NCBI GenBank assembly: GCA_001054945.1
Contig: JVKJ01000005.1
Span: 496,001 to 560,000 of the forward strand
Direction: 5' to 3'
Length of the DNA stretch: 64,000 nt
Source of the DNA: Corynebacterium falsenii
GTDB taxonomy: Bacteria; Actinomycetota; Actinomycetes; Mycobacteriales; Mycobacteriaceae
The notes beneath the pieces were generated by a model, which saw nothing but the letters and a program-made list of their open reading frames with translations, was not told where the DNA came from and searched no databases. How positions within the stretch are numbered: position 1 is the first letter of the stretch; each line of letters opens with the position of its first letter. The position numbers and the translations under genes are program-made. Below, piece after piece: positions 43,298-52,493 of the stretch.

Positions 43298-45135
43298 GGG
43301 TTGTTTCTTCCTCCTTTATCATTCGGCCCGCGGTTCTCCTGCCCTCGCGGCGTATCATCCTTCGGGTCGGCGGAGCTATCAGCCCCTGGTTCCTCCGTCG
43401 CTGCCTCCTGGCGGTGCCAGCTCGGCGCCGTGGCAAAGATCCCACTCATAGAGCTGACCGGCCAGGATTCGATGGCGCCGTTAGGCCCACTGAATTCCTC
43501 ATTGACCGCCACCACGTAGTCCTCCCTGAGTAGTGGTTGTGACAGCGCTTCTTCGTGGGCCTTGGCAGCCACCGCCTTCTTTGCTTCTGCAACGGGTTCC
43601 GCCCCGATCATGAGGCGGCGCAATTCATCGTCCAGTTCTGTATCGCAAAATCCGGAGATGCTGGCCCCAGCCGAACCGGCTTGAGTGGGCTTCTTCGGCG
43701 TGACGGACGCGCTAGGCTCACTGCCCTCCTGCGGCGCTGTCTGTTGGCCCGCGTCCTGATTCACGTCCTTCGGCAAGCACCCAAACTGTGACTGCATCGC
43801 GATGGTTGAATTCGGGTTGCTCTGCCACTGCACAACCCCGTCAATCTGACCGGATTGCAACTTTTGTTGCATTTCCTCGGGGCTATCCACCGTTTGCGAA
43901 TGCGCAGTGAACCCAGCCGCCTGCAGCTGATCCGCCACAGTTCGAGCTGCGACCAGCGCGGTTGGGTCCTCGGCAGGCGCCGCAATGACCAGCGGATTTT
44001 TCTCGCTGACTCCGGGCAACGACGCGTCCTTTTCTTCCGCGGGCCACACATTCTCGGGCCACTGAAGAGGCTTAACCATCGGGCGCCCGCTGGCGATCTG
44101 CGCCACCGAGTTCACGTCTACGGCCCCCATGACCGCCCGCCGCTGGGCAGCCCCGCTCATCGCCTTGGATCGGGTATTGAGTGTGAGGTTCAGAGACACA
44201 TCCCGCTGCCCCTCTCGGATCTTCACGCCCTTGATCCCCGACAGTGCCGCCTGAGTCACCGCGCCCGGTCGAGATACGTACATTTGGATCTGCCCGGTGC
44301 GCAACATCTGGGCTCCGGTGTGCACACTGGGGACGGTCTGCAGGTTCAGCTGATCCATTTGGGCCGTCTGCTTCCCCCAGTAGCGATCGTTGCGCTTCAG
44401 CTCCACCAGACCACGCCCAGTATCTACCTGCCCCACGCTAAAAGGCCCACCACTGGCCGCACTCGAGCCGTTCATGATTCCCAGGAATCCTTGCCCCTCG
44501 GCCTGATAGATGTGACTCGGCAGCAAGTGGCGGAACAGGCTCTGCCATTCCGCCATCGGCTCTCGCAGGTTGACTTCCACTGTCGCGCCGCCTTGAGAGG
44601 TCTTCACGGACTGAATGTTCTCGTAGGCCTCGGTCCCCACCGCTGCCTCGGTGCCCTTGATCGAACGCCACAGGTATTCGAAGTCGCTGCCGGTGATCGG
44701 GGTTCCGTCGGACCACTGCGCTGCCGGGTTCAGGTGATAGGTGATCTTCGTCGGGGCGCTGTGGTTGTTCGTATCTATGGACGCCACCAGCTCGTCGTTT
44801 TGCACCCATTCGTCGGGATTCTTGTCCGCGGGGTTGAAGGCACTGGGCAACGTCAGGTCCGCCACGGCACTGGTGACCTGGTCGACGTTGCCGACGATGT
44901 GAGGGTTCAGGTTTCCCGTAAACCCGTCCATGCCGATGTTCAATTCCCGCCGTTCTTTCTCGGTGGGAGTCGGCGTGGCTGTGACAGTACTCGTCTGGGT
45001 CTTGGGATCGACGGTGGGTGCATCACCTGGATTGGCCTGGCATCCGGCGAGCAGGAGAGCGCTCAGCGCTGGCGTCCATAACAATATCGGCCGCGACCAG
45101 CGGGAACCGGCACGAGACCTCCGAGCAACGAGCAC
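43294..45135 (-). CDS. lpqW: LpqW-type lipoprotein, peptide-binding-protein fold
   Basis: About 613 residues with a lipoprotein signal (LSALLLAGCQ, lipobox Cys near residue 32) and a Thr/Pro-rich linker. The mature part has the SBP family-5 (DppA/OppA) architecture, including DGFTGNLNPHIVGN and FEYLWRSIKG segments. No permease genes are near. Its place between typA and mshB matches M. tuberculosis lpqW (Rv1166); in mycobacteria and C. glutamicum this protein affects mannosylation of periplasmic glycolipids (PIM, LM, LAM) rather than peptide import. The C-terminal ~40 residues are polar and disordered. GTG 45135 is preferred (AAGG 8 nt upstream); a TTG at 45141 is in frame. Confidence 0.85.
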   Translation of the reverse strand: MLVARRSRAGSRWSRPILLWTPALSALLLAGCQANPGDAPTVDPKTQTSTVTATPTPTEKERRELNIGMDGFTGNLNPHIVGNVDQVTSAVADLTLPSAFNPADKNPDEWVQNDELVASIDTNNHSAPTKITYHLNPAAQWSDGTPITGSDFEYLWRSIKGTEAAVGTEAYENIQSVKTSQGGATVEVNLREPMAEWQSLFRHLLPSHIYQAEGQGFLGIMNGSSAASGGPFSVGQVDTGRGLVELKRNDRYWGKQTAQMDQLNLQTVPSVHTGAQMLRTGQIQMYVSRPGAVTQAALSGIKGVKIREGQRDVSLNLTLNTRSKAMSGAAQRRAVMGAVDVNSVAQIASGRPMVKPLQWPENVWPAEEKDASLPGVSEKNPLVIAAPAEDPTALVAARTVADQLQAAGFTAHSQTVDSPEEMQQKLQSGQIDGVVQWQSNPNSTIAMQSQFGCLPKDVNQDAGQQTAPQEGSEPSASVTPKKPTQAGSAGASISGFCDTELDDELRRLMIGAEPVAEAKKAVAAKAHEEALSQPLLREDYVVAVNEEFSGPNGAIESWPVSSMSGIFATAPSWHRQEAATEEPGADSSADPKDDTPRGQENRGPNDKGGRNNP

Positions 45136-45192
45136 TGTCAACGCCTTTCACGAGATCGACCCGAACACACCCTGGGAAAGCTTCCCAGCGGA

Positions 45193-47106
45193 TTACTTCT
45201 TGTTGCGAGCCTTCTCGCGGGAACGGGCGCGGGCGCGCTCGGTGGCATTCAGCTCGACCTTGCGGACGCGAACCACATCCGGGGTGACCTCGACACATTC
45301 ATCGAAACCACAGAATTCCATGGCTTCTTCGAGGGTGAGGTTGCGTGCCTTTGCCAGGGTCACCGTTGCATCGGCGGTGGCGGAGCGCATGTTGGTGAGC
45401 TTCTTTTCCTTCGTGATGTTGATGTCCATGTCCTCATCACGGTTGTTGGCACCCACGACCATTCCTTCATAGGCTTCAGCGCCCGGCTCCACAAAGAAGG
45501 TGCCACGATCGGCAAGCTGCGTCAGCGCGTAGGCGGTGATCTGGCCGGTGCGGTCCGCCACCAGGGAGCCGGATGGGCGGCCCTTGATCTCGCCGGCCCA
45601 CTCGTCATAACCGGCGGAGTAGGTATTGGCGATGCCGGTGCCGCGAGTCTCGGTCATGAATATGGTGCGGAAGCCGATCAAGCCACGTGCTGGGACCGTG
45701 AAGCGCATGCGGATCCAACCGGTTCCCGTGTTGTCCATGCCCTCCATGCGGCCCTTGCGAGAAGCCATCAGCTGGGTGATCGCGCCGAGGTGCTCTTCGG
45801 GAGTATCGATAATGAGGTTTTCGTAGGGCTCTTGCAGCTTGCCATCAACGGTTCGGGTGACCACCTGGGGCTTGCCCACAGTGAGCTCGAAACCTTCTCG
45901 GCGCATGGTCTCCACCAGGACGGACAGCGCCATCTCACCACGGCCCTGGACCTCCCAGGCATCTGGGCGCTCGGTGGGCAGCACGCGCAAGGACACGTTA
46001 CCGATCAGCTCCTGGTCAAGGCGGGCCTTAACCATCCGGGCGGTCAACTTGTCGCCACCGCCCTTGCCGGCCATCGGAGATGTGTTCACGCCGATGGTCA
46101 TGGAGATGGCTGGTTCATCGACGGTGATGCGGGGCAGGGCAACCGGATTTTCGGGATCAGCCAGGGTATCGCCGATCATAACGTCATCGATGCCCGAGAT
46201 GGCCGCGATGTCTCCGGCGATGATCTCCTCGGCGGGGACGCGGGTCACACCCACTGTGCGCAGCAGCTCCGCAATCTTCGCGGTTTTGGTGTGCTGATTG
46301 CCGTCCTCATCGTAGTGAATCCACGCCACCTGCTGGCCCTTGCGCAGCTTGCCGGCGTGCACGCGAACCAGGCCGATGCGCCCCAAGAATGAGGAGGAGT
46401 CCAGGTTGGTGACGTGAGCCTGAAGCGGTCCGTCCAGGTCAGCAGATGGCTCCGGAAGGACCTCATATAGCACGTCGAAGAGTGGCTGCAAGTCCGGAGA
46501 ATCCGGGACATTGCCATTGCCCGGGTTGTCGGTCGAGGCCTTGCCTTCGCGGCCGGAGGTGTACAAAACGGGCAGGTCCAGCAGAGTCTCGGCGGCGGCT
46601 GCGGCCTCTTCGTCCTCCAGAGTGGAGGCGAGCTCGAGGAGAAGATCCTGAGACTCTTCCACAACCTCGTCGATGCGGGCATCGGGGCGATCCGTCTTAT
46701 TCACGCAGATGATGACGGGCATCTTGGCCGCAAGTGCCTTGCCCAGAACAAAGCGAGTCTGTGGCAGTGGCCCCTCCGAAGCATCCACGAGGAGCACCAC
46801 ACCGTCGACCATCGACAGTGCACGCTCAACCTCGCCGCCGAAGTCGGCGTGTCCGGGAGTGTCGATCACATTGATGATCAGGTCGGAGCCATCCTTACCC
46901 AAGCCCTTACGGCGGATAGCCGTATTCTTCGCAAGGATCGTGATGCCCTTTTCCTTTTCCAGGTCACCCGAATCCATCACACGTTCTTCGACATCCCCGT
47001 GGGTGTCAAAAGCGCCGGACTGGTGGAGCATCGCATCCACGAGGGTGGTCTTGCCGTGATCAACGTGGGCGACGATGGCGACATTTCGGAATTCAGTATG
47101 GGTCAC
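45193..47106 (-). CDS. typA: Ribosome-associated GTPase TypA/BipA
   Basis: A 637-residue translational GTPase. G1 is AHVDHGKTT (residues 13-21), G3 DTPGHADFGGEV, G4 NKTDRPDARIDEV. Domains II, III and V resemble EF-G, followed by the BipA-specific C-terminal region (GGTGIANTYSAGYDEWAG-like segment and YALTQLADRGTFFVEPG). It binds ribosomes and supports assembly or stress translation. Start GTG 47106 with AGGAAG upstream; the frame is open to 47184 but that part is not conserved. It probably begins the typA-lpqW-mshB transcript. Confidence 0.95.
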   Translation of the reverse strand: MTHTEFRNVAIVAHVDHGKTTLVDAMLHQSGAFDTHGDVEERVMDSGDLEKEKGITILAKNTAIRRKGLGKDGSDLIINVIDTPGHADFGGEVERALSMVDGVVLLVDASEGPLPQTRFVLGKALAAKMPVIICVNKTDRPDARIDEVVEESQDLLLELASTLEDEEAAAAAETLLDLPVLYTSGREGKASTDNPGNGNVPDSPDLQPLFDVLYEVLPEPSADLDGPLQAHVTNLDSSSFLGRIGLVRVHAGKLRKGQQVAWIHYDEDGNQHTKTAKIAELLRTVGVTRVPAEEIIAGDIAAISGIDDVMIGDTLADPENPVALPRITVDEPAISMTIGVNTSPMAGKGGGDKLTARMVKARLDQELIGNVSLRVLPTERPDAWEVQGRGEMALSVLVETMRREGFELTVGKPQVVTRTVDGKLQEPYENLIIDTPEEHLGAITQLMASRKGRMEGMDNTGTGWIRMRFTVPARGLIGFRTIFMTETRGTGIANTYSAGYDEWAGEIKGRPSGSLVADRTGQITAYALTQLADRGTFFVEPGAEAYEGMVVGANNRDEDMDINITKEKKLTNMRSATADATVTLAKARNLTLEEAMEFCGFDECVEVTPDVVRVRKVELNATERARARSREKARNKK

Positions 47107-47579
47107 AGAACCTAAACTTCCTGTTGGGGTTTGGGATTTTCGTCTAGATACACCGAGGTATATCGCTGAAGGTATATGGCGCAATTTATTTGCAGTTCTT
47201 CAGAATACCCCCTTCACGCGAGTCTGACCGAATACCACCCGGTAGCGACCGGGCATTCTTCGCAATCCGTTGTCGTTGCACCTGTCGCGACACCGATCCA
47301 ACGGCGCCCGCGGCCGAGCACTTTCAGCAAAACCCTACGCACCCATTTCCTCGGTGTTATTGTATTCAAAAGTAACAATTCATGTGACTAATGTTACTGT
47401 TGTGGTTATTGTGAATAGCTGAGAAGAATTCCCTATCCTGGGACTCATACCTGAGGGATTCACAGCAGACCACCACCCCGCACCATGTGGGAGCCCGCCA
47501 CAAGCCGAGTTCTCATCTTCTAACGCAACATCCCCGACAACCCATCATCTCCGAGCAACACAGACCTGAAAGGGCGACC
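47107..47579. promoter_or_regulatory. 473-bp divergent intergenic region, typA / secreted protein
   Basis: No gene is visible. The typA side holds two near copies of GATATACCT/CATATACCT (around 47150-47180, minus strand), candidate -10 elements. The plus side has an AT-rich stretch at 47360-47440 with an inverted repeat AGTAACA (47371-47377) / TGTTACT (47392-47398) and a candidate -10 box TATCCT at 47434-47439, about 140 nt before the secreted-protein start. The long leader suggests regulated expression. Confidence 0.45.
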
Positions 47580-48296
47580 GTGGCCATGATCCGTACCACC
47601 GCGAAAACCACACGACGCGCGCGTCTTCGCATTTCGCGCGCGGCGCTGGCAGCAACCGCTGCACTGACCATGGCGGTTCCGGCCGCCCTCTCCCCCGCTT
47701 CCGCGCAGCCCATCGGCTCTCTGGACAGCCTCGGCCGCCCAGCACCCCAGGTGCTGGATCAGATTGAATCAGTCGCCAATGCACCCGGAACACCTGAACA
47801 GGTTTCCACCGTCATGAAGAAGGTAGTCAGCTTCTTCCGCGGGGACGGCAAGCCCGGCGTAGAGGTTCCGGAAAACGGTCCAGCCTTCACTCAATTTGGC
47901 TGGCCCACCATTGCTGGCAATTGCATCGGCGGAAAGGACAAGGCCGTTGGCACCGCCATGGCCGTTCCGGGCCCCGCCGCCTTGCCTCTGCCGGGCGTGA
48001 AGGAAGGTGAAGCCAATTTCGTTTTCACCGCCATGGGCACCGGCAAGGTCGCCCAGCAGCAGAACACCAAAATGACCGTCCACTGGATCAACATCAATAC
48101 CGGCAAGATCGGCCAGACCCAGCTGGGCTTTAACGGCATTAACCCCGAAGGTCCCGCCACCGTCAACGGCCCCGCAGCCACAGGCAAGGGCACCGTACTC
48201 GCCGTCCTCGAAGGTGGCGTGTCCACTGACGAAGGTGAGGCTGGCACCGCCAACTGCAACTTCCTCCCCACCGCCGCTGTCATCCCAGTTCCATAA
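47580..48296 (+). CDS. Secreted protein of unknown function (Rv1157c-like position)
   Basis: A 238-residue protein with a clear Sec signal peptide: basic start, hydrophobic core ALAATAALTMAVPAALS and a cleavage site after ASA near residue 43. The mature protein has a GWPTIAGNCIGG segment and a second Cys near the end (GTANCNFLP), probably a disulfide, and many Gly/Pro/Thr residues suggesting a beta-sandwich. GTG 47580 is 5 nt from AAGGG; ATG 47586 is the alternative. A secreted protein in the same neighbourhood of typA occurs in mycobacteria. I assign no function. Confidence 0.75.
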   Translation: MAMIRTTAKTTRRARLRISRAALAATAALTMAVPAALSPASAQPIGSLDSLGRPAPQVLDQIESVANAPGTPEQVSTVMKKVVSFFRGDGKPGVEVPENGPAFTQFGWPTIAGNCIGGKDKAVGTAMAVPGPAALPLPGVKEGEANFVFTAMGTGKVAQQQNTKMTVHWININTGKIGQTQLGFNGINPEGPATVNGPAATGKGTVLAVLEGGVSTDEGEAGTANCNFLPTAAVIPVP

Positions 48297-48315
48297 CTGT
48301 TCAGCCCGCGCACGT

Positions 48316-48360
48316 CCCCACCGCCCCCAAGATCTTCTCCCGGGGCCGGTGGGGTTTCTT
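48316..48360 (+). terminator. Intrinsic terminator of the secreted-protein gene
   Basis: CCCCACCG (48316-48323) pairs with CGGTGGGG (48347-48354), and inner CCCC with GGGG; TTTCTT follows. Confidence 0.8.
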
Positions 48361-48507
48361 GTGGACGCCACTGTTTAACAGCTGTTCACATCACCGCCAA
48401 GTGTTTCTAACCATGTGCGGCTAATCTGCAGCCGTCTTTGCTCCAGAGATCTCTGCGGGCATCTGCGCTCCCGGCGCGCCCACCCACACTGTGAAAGGAA
48501 GTCCCAT

Positions 48508-49980
48508 ATGAAAATCCGTTCCGGATTATCCGCTGCCACTGCAATCGCCGTAGGGCTGGGAACTGTGCCGCTGGTTGCGCCAGCGGCACAGGCGGCAGAC
48601 AGTGGCGTCGTCATCAACGAAGTGGAAAGCAACGGTGATCCCAACGGTGACTGGGTGGAATTGGCGAACACCGACCCCTCCCAGGACATCGACATCTCGG
48701 GCTGGAGTGTGATCGACAACGACGACAAGCATTCGCCCATCGTTTTCCCTGAGGGCACCACGATCGAGTCTGGCGGATACAAGAGCTTCCGCACCGATGG
48801 CGATGGAGGCTTTGGTCTCGGTAGCGATGATTCGGTGACGCTGCGCGATGCCTCGGGCAAGAAGGTCGACACCACCTCGTGGACCCAGCACGCGAAGCAA
48901 ACCTGGGGCCGCGTGCCGGACATGACCGGCGAGTTCACTGACACGGCCAAGCCAACTCGCGATCTCGCAAACGTCGGGACCGATGAAGCTGGCGACACAG
49001 GGGATAACACGGGTGGTAAGGACAGTGCGTTCCCCTACCCCACGGACGGCGCAGGTGATTTCACCGTCACCGGGCCCGGTGCCGAAGCCTTTTCCGGTGA
49101 AGACATGTCCGGAGTGGACTTTGACGACAAGGGAAATGCATACGTCGTTAACAATGACAACGGAGAGCTTTTCATCCTGGAGAATGCGGGCAATAAGACC
49201 TGGAACATCCGCGGTCACTTCACCCTGAAGTATCCCGACGGCTCCGGAAAGTTGGACACCGAAGGCGTCACCGTGCGCGAGCCCGGCAAGATCGCTGTAG
49301 CCACCGAGCGCGACAATTCCGAGAAGAAGGTCTCTCGCCCCTCCGTGGTCGAGTACACGCTTCCCGCGCAGCTGAGTACCGATGGCAGCGAGCTCAAGGC
49401 TGATCGCGAGATTAACCTGGAGGAATTCACCGGCAAGCTCGACCCCAATGGCGGCCTCGAGGCCATCGAATGGCTTCCCGAGGTAATGGGAGGCGTGTAT
49501 GCCGTGGGGGTTGAAAGCACCGGGGAGATCCTCTTCGTCCAGACCGAGAACGGGACCGTGAAGCTGAAGGATCGCTACAAGTCCCCCTTCACCGGGGTCA
49601 TGGCCCTGGACTATGACCAGCACAATCGCTCCCTCCTGGCCCTCTGCGATGACGCGTGCGACGGACGTTCGATTAGCTTGAACTTCGAGGACGGTGGCAT
49701 CGACGGTACCTCCACGAAGGTAGTACCAGGTGAGATCCATGCCCGGCCGTCGCAGTTCGAGAATTTCGCCAATGAGGGATTCGGGCGTTACCACGGGAAG
49801 AACGGCGGCGACGTGTTGATGTTCGCCGACGATGGCGCTGCTAACGGAGTGTCCTTGCGCGGCGTCGTCGGTGACGGGGCACACGCTGCTTCTTCTTTGC
49901 CAGGGTCCAACCTGGGTTCCGGCTCTGGTTCGGGATCCTTCAGCTCCAGCGCACTCGGTTCTTCAGCGCGCGGGAAATAG
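48508..49980 (+). CDS. Secreted lamin-tail-domain protein with beta-propeller-like region
   Basis: A 490-residue exported protein. A signal peptide (GLSAATAIAVGLGTVPLV) ends after AQA near residue 30. Residues ~35-120 resemble a lamin-tail domain (VVINEVESNGDPNGDWVELA), common in extracellular nucleases and surface proteins. The rest (VDFDDKGNAYVVNNDNGELF, LDTEGVTVREPGKIAVATE, GLEAIEWLPE) resembles SdiA-regulated or phytase-like beta-propeller esterases. The tail is Ser/Gly rich without an LPXTG motif, so it is likely released or loosely wall-bound. ATG at 48508 has AAAGGAAG 6 nt upstream. Activity unknown. Confidence 0.75.
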   Translation: MKIRSGLSAATAIAVGLGTVPLVAPAAQAADSGVVINEVESNGDPNGDWVELANTDPSQDIDISGWSVIDNDDKHSPIVFPEGTTIESGGYKSFRTDGDGGFGLGSDDSVTLRDASGKKVDTTSWTQHAKQTWGRVPDMTGEFTDTAKPTRDLANVGTDEAGDTGDNTGGKDSAFPYPTDGAGDFTVTGPGAEAFSGEDMSGVDFDDKGNAYVVNNDNGELFILENAGNKTWNIRGHFTLKYPDGSGKLDTEGVTVREPGKIAVATERDNSEKKVSRPSVVEYTLPAQLSTDGSELKADREINLEEFTGKLDPNGGLEAIEWLPEVMGGVYAVGVESTGEILFVQTENGTVKLKDRYKSPFTGVMALDYDQHNRSLLALCDDACDGRSISLNFEDGGIDGTSTKVVPGEIHARPSQFENFANEGFGRYHGKNGGDVLMFADDGAANGVSLRGVVGDGAHAASSLPGSNLGSGSGSGSFSSSALGSSARGK

Positions 49981-50011
49981 ACTTTCGCGCGAGAAGTGTA
50001 TGAATGGGGAC

Positions 50012-50665
50012 ATGTCTACTGTCACCATTCTCGGAGGCCACGGAAAAGTGGCCCTCCTTTGCATTCCTCAGCTCATCGACCGCGGACATACTGTGACCGC
50101 GGTCATTCGGAAACAAGAACAGGTCGAAGAAGTCGAGTCCCTCGGCGCGACCGCGAAGGTTCTGGATCTGAGTTCTGCCAGCGAAGAAGACCTGACAGAA
50201 GCCCTAGCCGGACAAGACGTGATCGTGTGGTCCGCAGGCGCCGGCGGAGGCGATGATGCGCGCACCTGGACTGTCGATCGCGATGCGGCGATCCGCTCCA
50301 TGGACGCCGCCGAGCGGGCTAGCGTGCCACGCTATGTAATGGTCAGCTACTTCGGCGCAGGCTTCGATCACGGAGTGCCGGAAGATCACAGTTTCTACTC
50401 CTACGCACAGTCGAAGGCCATTGCCGATGATCACCTCAAGAAGTCTGGGCTGAATTGGACCATTCTGGGCCCCAGCACCCTCACGTTGGAGGAAGATACC
50501 GGCATCGACGTCGCTGCCACCGAGGCCACGCAGGTGTCTCGCGCATCCGTAGCGGCGGTGATCGTGGAGGCAATAGAAAATGACTCGACCATTGGCCGAG
50601 TCATTAAATTCAACCAGGGCGAAACCCCGGTCTCTCAGGCTGTGCAGCAGGCTGCACAGCAGTAG
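50012..50665 (+). CDS. NAD(P)-binding protein, atypical short-chain dehydrogenase
   Basis: A 217-residue single-domain Rossmann protein of the NmrA/YhfK-like atypical SDR group. The dinucleotide loop is VTILGGHGKVALLCI (G-x-x-G variant), with VTAVIRK after the second strand and SYFGAG/YAQSKAIAD in the active-site region (Tyr-x3-Lys-like YAQSK). It may act on flavin, quinone or sugar nucleotide substrates; this cannot be specified. ATG 50012 is preceded by GGGGA. It is convergent with the ProP-like transporter gene. Confidence 0.82.
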   Translation: MSTVTILGGHGKVALLCIPQLIDRGHTVTAVIRKQEQVEEVESLGATAKVLDLSSASEEDLTEALAGQDVIVWSAGAGGGDDARTWTVDRDAAIRSMDAAERASVPRYVMVSYFGAGFDHGVPEDHSFYSYAQSKAIADDHLKKSGLNWTILGPSTLTLEEDTGIDVAATEATQVSRASVAAVIVEAIENDSTIGRVIKFNQGETPVSQAVQQAAQQ

Positions 50666-50667
50666 AT

Positions 50668-52227
50668 CTAACGGTGGTCGGCTGGCTTCGCGACGAAGCC
50701 GTCGCCACCCTTGGACCCCTTGGAGGATTCAGAGGAGGCAGCTTCTTCGCTCTTGCGACGATCTGCTTCCATTTCTTCCTCGCTCTTCTGGAGCTGATCA
50801 GCTGGCATCGTTTCGATGTCGTACTTGTCAGATTCATTGACAGCAGATACGACTTCCTCGATGTCGCTCTCGTCATCCACCGCTGGCAGCGAGCCCAGCA
50901 GGTTGCGGCCGGAGGTCTCGCGCATGAAGTACACTCCGATAAGCCCGATCAGGCTGGCCACCATGATGTAGTAGGCGCCGGCCATATCAGACTTCAGCCA
51001 AGCCTGCAGCGCGGAGATCACGAAGCCGGTCGTACCGCCAAACAGCGCCACGGCCACGTTGAACATCAGGCCCATCGCCGTGTAACGGGAATCGGTGGGG
51101 AACAGTGACGGCAGCGCGGACGCCTGAACCGAGACCTCGAACATCATCACGAAGCCGATGATGAGCAGGCCAAAGAACACGGGCCAGGTGCCACCGTCCA
51201 TCAGCAGCTTGAACGCCGGAATAGCGACCAAAACGCCCAAGATGCAACCGGTCGCCAGGACTGGACGGCGGCCGACCTTGTCCGAAACATAGCCGAACAG
51301 CGGCAGAGACAGGGACACGATGACCAGCACCGGCACCAGCAGTGCGTTGCCGTGGACCGAGTCGTAGCCCAGGGTCTCCGTCAGGTAGGTCGGCATGTAG
51401 GTAGTCACTGCGTAACCCACGACCTGTGCACACATCACCAGGGCAGAGCCGATCAAGATCTGCGGGAAGTACTTCCGGGTCAGCTCCTTGATTTGAGCAC
51501 CCATGCCCATGTCCGCGTCTTCGTCCTGGTTCTCTTGGGACGCCTCGAACGTGTGGGATTCCTGAATACGGGAACGCATCCACACACCGATCAGGCCCAA
51601 GGGCAGAGCCACGAGGAATGGCACGCGCCAGCCCCAGCTGTTCATCTGACCATCATCGAGGGTGATTTCCAGGACGGACACCAGCGCAGCTGCGCAGGCG
51701 AAGCCCAGGTAAGAGCCCATGTCCAAGAAGGATCCCCAGAAGCCACGCCGACGGTCGGAGGAGTATTCGGCGATGAAGGTAGCTGCACCGGCGTACTCGC
51801 CACCGGTGGAGAAGCCCTGCACGAATTTCAGCAGGATCAGCAGGATCGGCGCGAGGATCCCGACCTGCGCATAGGTCGGCAGCACACCGATCAGAGCGGT
51901 GCCCAGCGACATCATCACAATGGTAAAGGCCAGGATCTTACGACGCCCCAGCTTGTCCCCCAGTGGGCCCAAGACGAGGCCGCCGGCCGGACGGACCAGG
52001 AAGGTCACAGCGAGGGTCGCGAAGGATGCGAGATTGCCCCACGGATCCGGTAGAGGAAAGAAGTTTTTCGTGATGTAGACCATCACGTAGGCAAACACGC
52101 CAATGTCGAACCATTCCATGAAGTTACCCATCAGGGTCGCGCGGAGCGCTTGCTTCATGGACTTCTGGTCCACCACATGTACGTGATGGGGATGAATTTC
52201 GAGCTCTTCGGAACTCGTAGAAGTCAT
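50668..52227 (-). CDS. proP: MFS transporter, ProP-like osmoprotectant/proline carrier
   Basis: A 519-residue major facilitator protein of the metabolite:H+ symporter family with 12 hydrophobic segments. Signatures are MGNFMEWFDIGVFAYV in TM1, GDKLGRRKILAF in the first cytoplasmic loop, GEYAGAATFIAEYS in TM4-5, and DKVGRRPVLATG. A polar, charged C-terminal tail of ~70 residues resembles the extended tail of ProP carriers, where it takes part in osmosensing. Substrate (proline, betaine, ectoine) is inferred from similarity; other family members move citrate or shikimate. ATG 52227 is preceded by GTGGGA. Confidence 0.8.
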   Translation of the reverse strand: MTSTSSEELEIHPHHVHVVDQKSMKQALRATLMGNFMEWFDIGVFAYVMVYITKNFFPLPDPWGNLASFATLAVTFLVRPAGGLVLGPLGDKLGRRKILAFTIVMMSLGTALIGVLPTYAQVGILAPILLILLKFVQGFSTGGEYAGAATFIAEYSSDRRRGFWGSFLDMGSYLGFACAAALVSVLEITLDDGQMNSWGWRVPFLVALPLGLIGVWMRSRIQESHTFEASQENQDEDADMGMGAQIKELTRKYFPQILIGSALVMCAQVVGYAVTTYMPTYLTETLGYDSVHGNALLVPVLVIVSLSLPLFGYVSDKVGRRPVLATGCILGVLVAIPAFKLLMDGGTWPVFFGLLIIGFVMMFEVSVQASALPSLFPTDSRYTAMGLMFNVAVALFGGTTGFVISALQAWLKSDMAGAYYIMVASLIGLIGVYFMRETSGRNLLGSLPAVDDESDIEEVVSAVNESDKYDIETMPADQLQKSEEEMEADRRKSEEAASSESSKGSKGGDGFVAKPADHR

Positions 52228-52474
52228 GTTCCCACTTTCGTTGTTGTTTATGAAGCGGTAACTACCATAGTGCGATCCAGGGCACATGTCCGAAGTATCA
52301 AAACTTTTGGCCACCTTTTCACCGCGGGTTCACCTGCGCCACAGCCCCCTATCCCCCCAGGTGAGGCGTGTGATTTCAGTTTCGTTGAACATTTTTGAGT
52401 GAGGTGGGTAACTCTCCCCCCCCTTAAGTGGGACGCCAGCCTCACTAGCGCATTGGCGCTCAACCCACAATATG

Positions 52475-52492
52475 GCCCCCGCTATGGGGCCT
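52475..52492 (-). terminator. Terminator-like hairpin after the acyl-CoA dehydrogenase gene
   Basis: On the minus strand GGCCCC pairs with GGGGCC across a short loop, beginning 2 nt after the stop codon. No T run follows, so it may stabilise the 3' end instead of terminating. Confidence 0.4.
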
Positions 52493-52493
52493 C

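Noticed and set aside
43294..45135. Peptide ABC-transport system
   Set aside because: No permease or ATPase genes lie nearby, and the position between typA and mshB points to LpqW.
49900..49980. LPXTG wall-sorting signal at the end of the lamin-tail protein
   Set aside because: The Ser/Gly-rich tail has no LPXTG, no hydrophobic segment and no final basic cluster.
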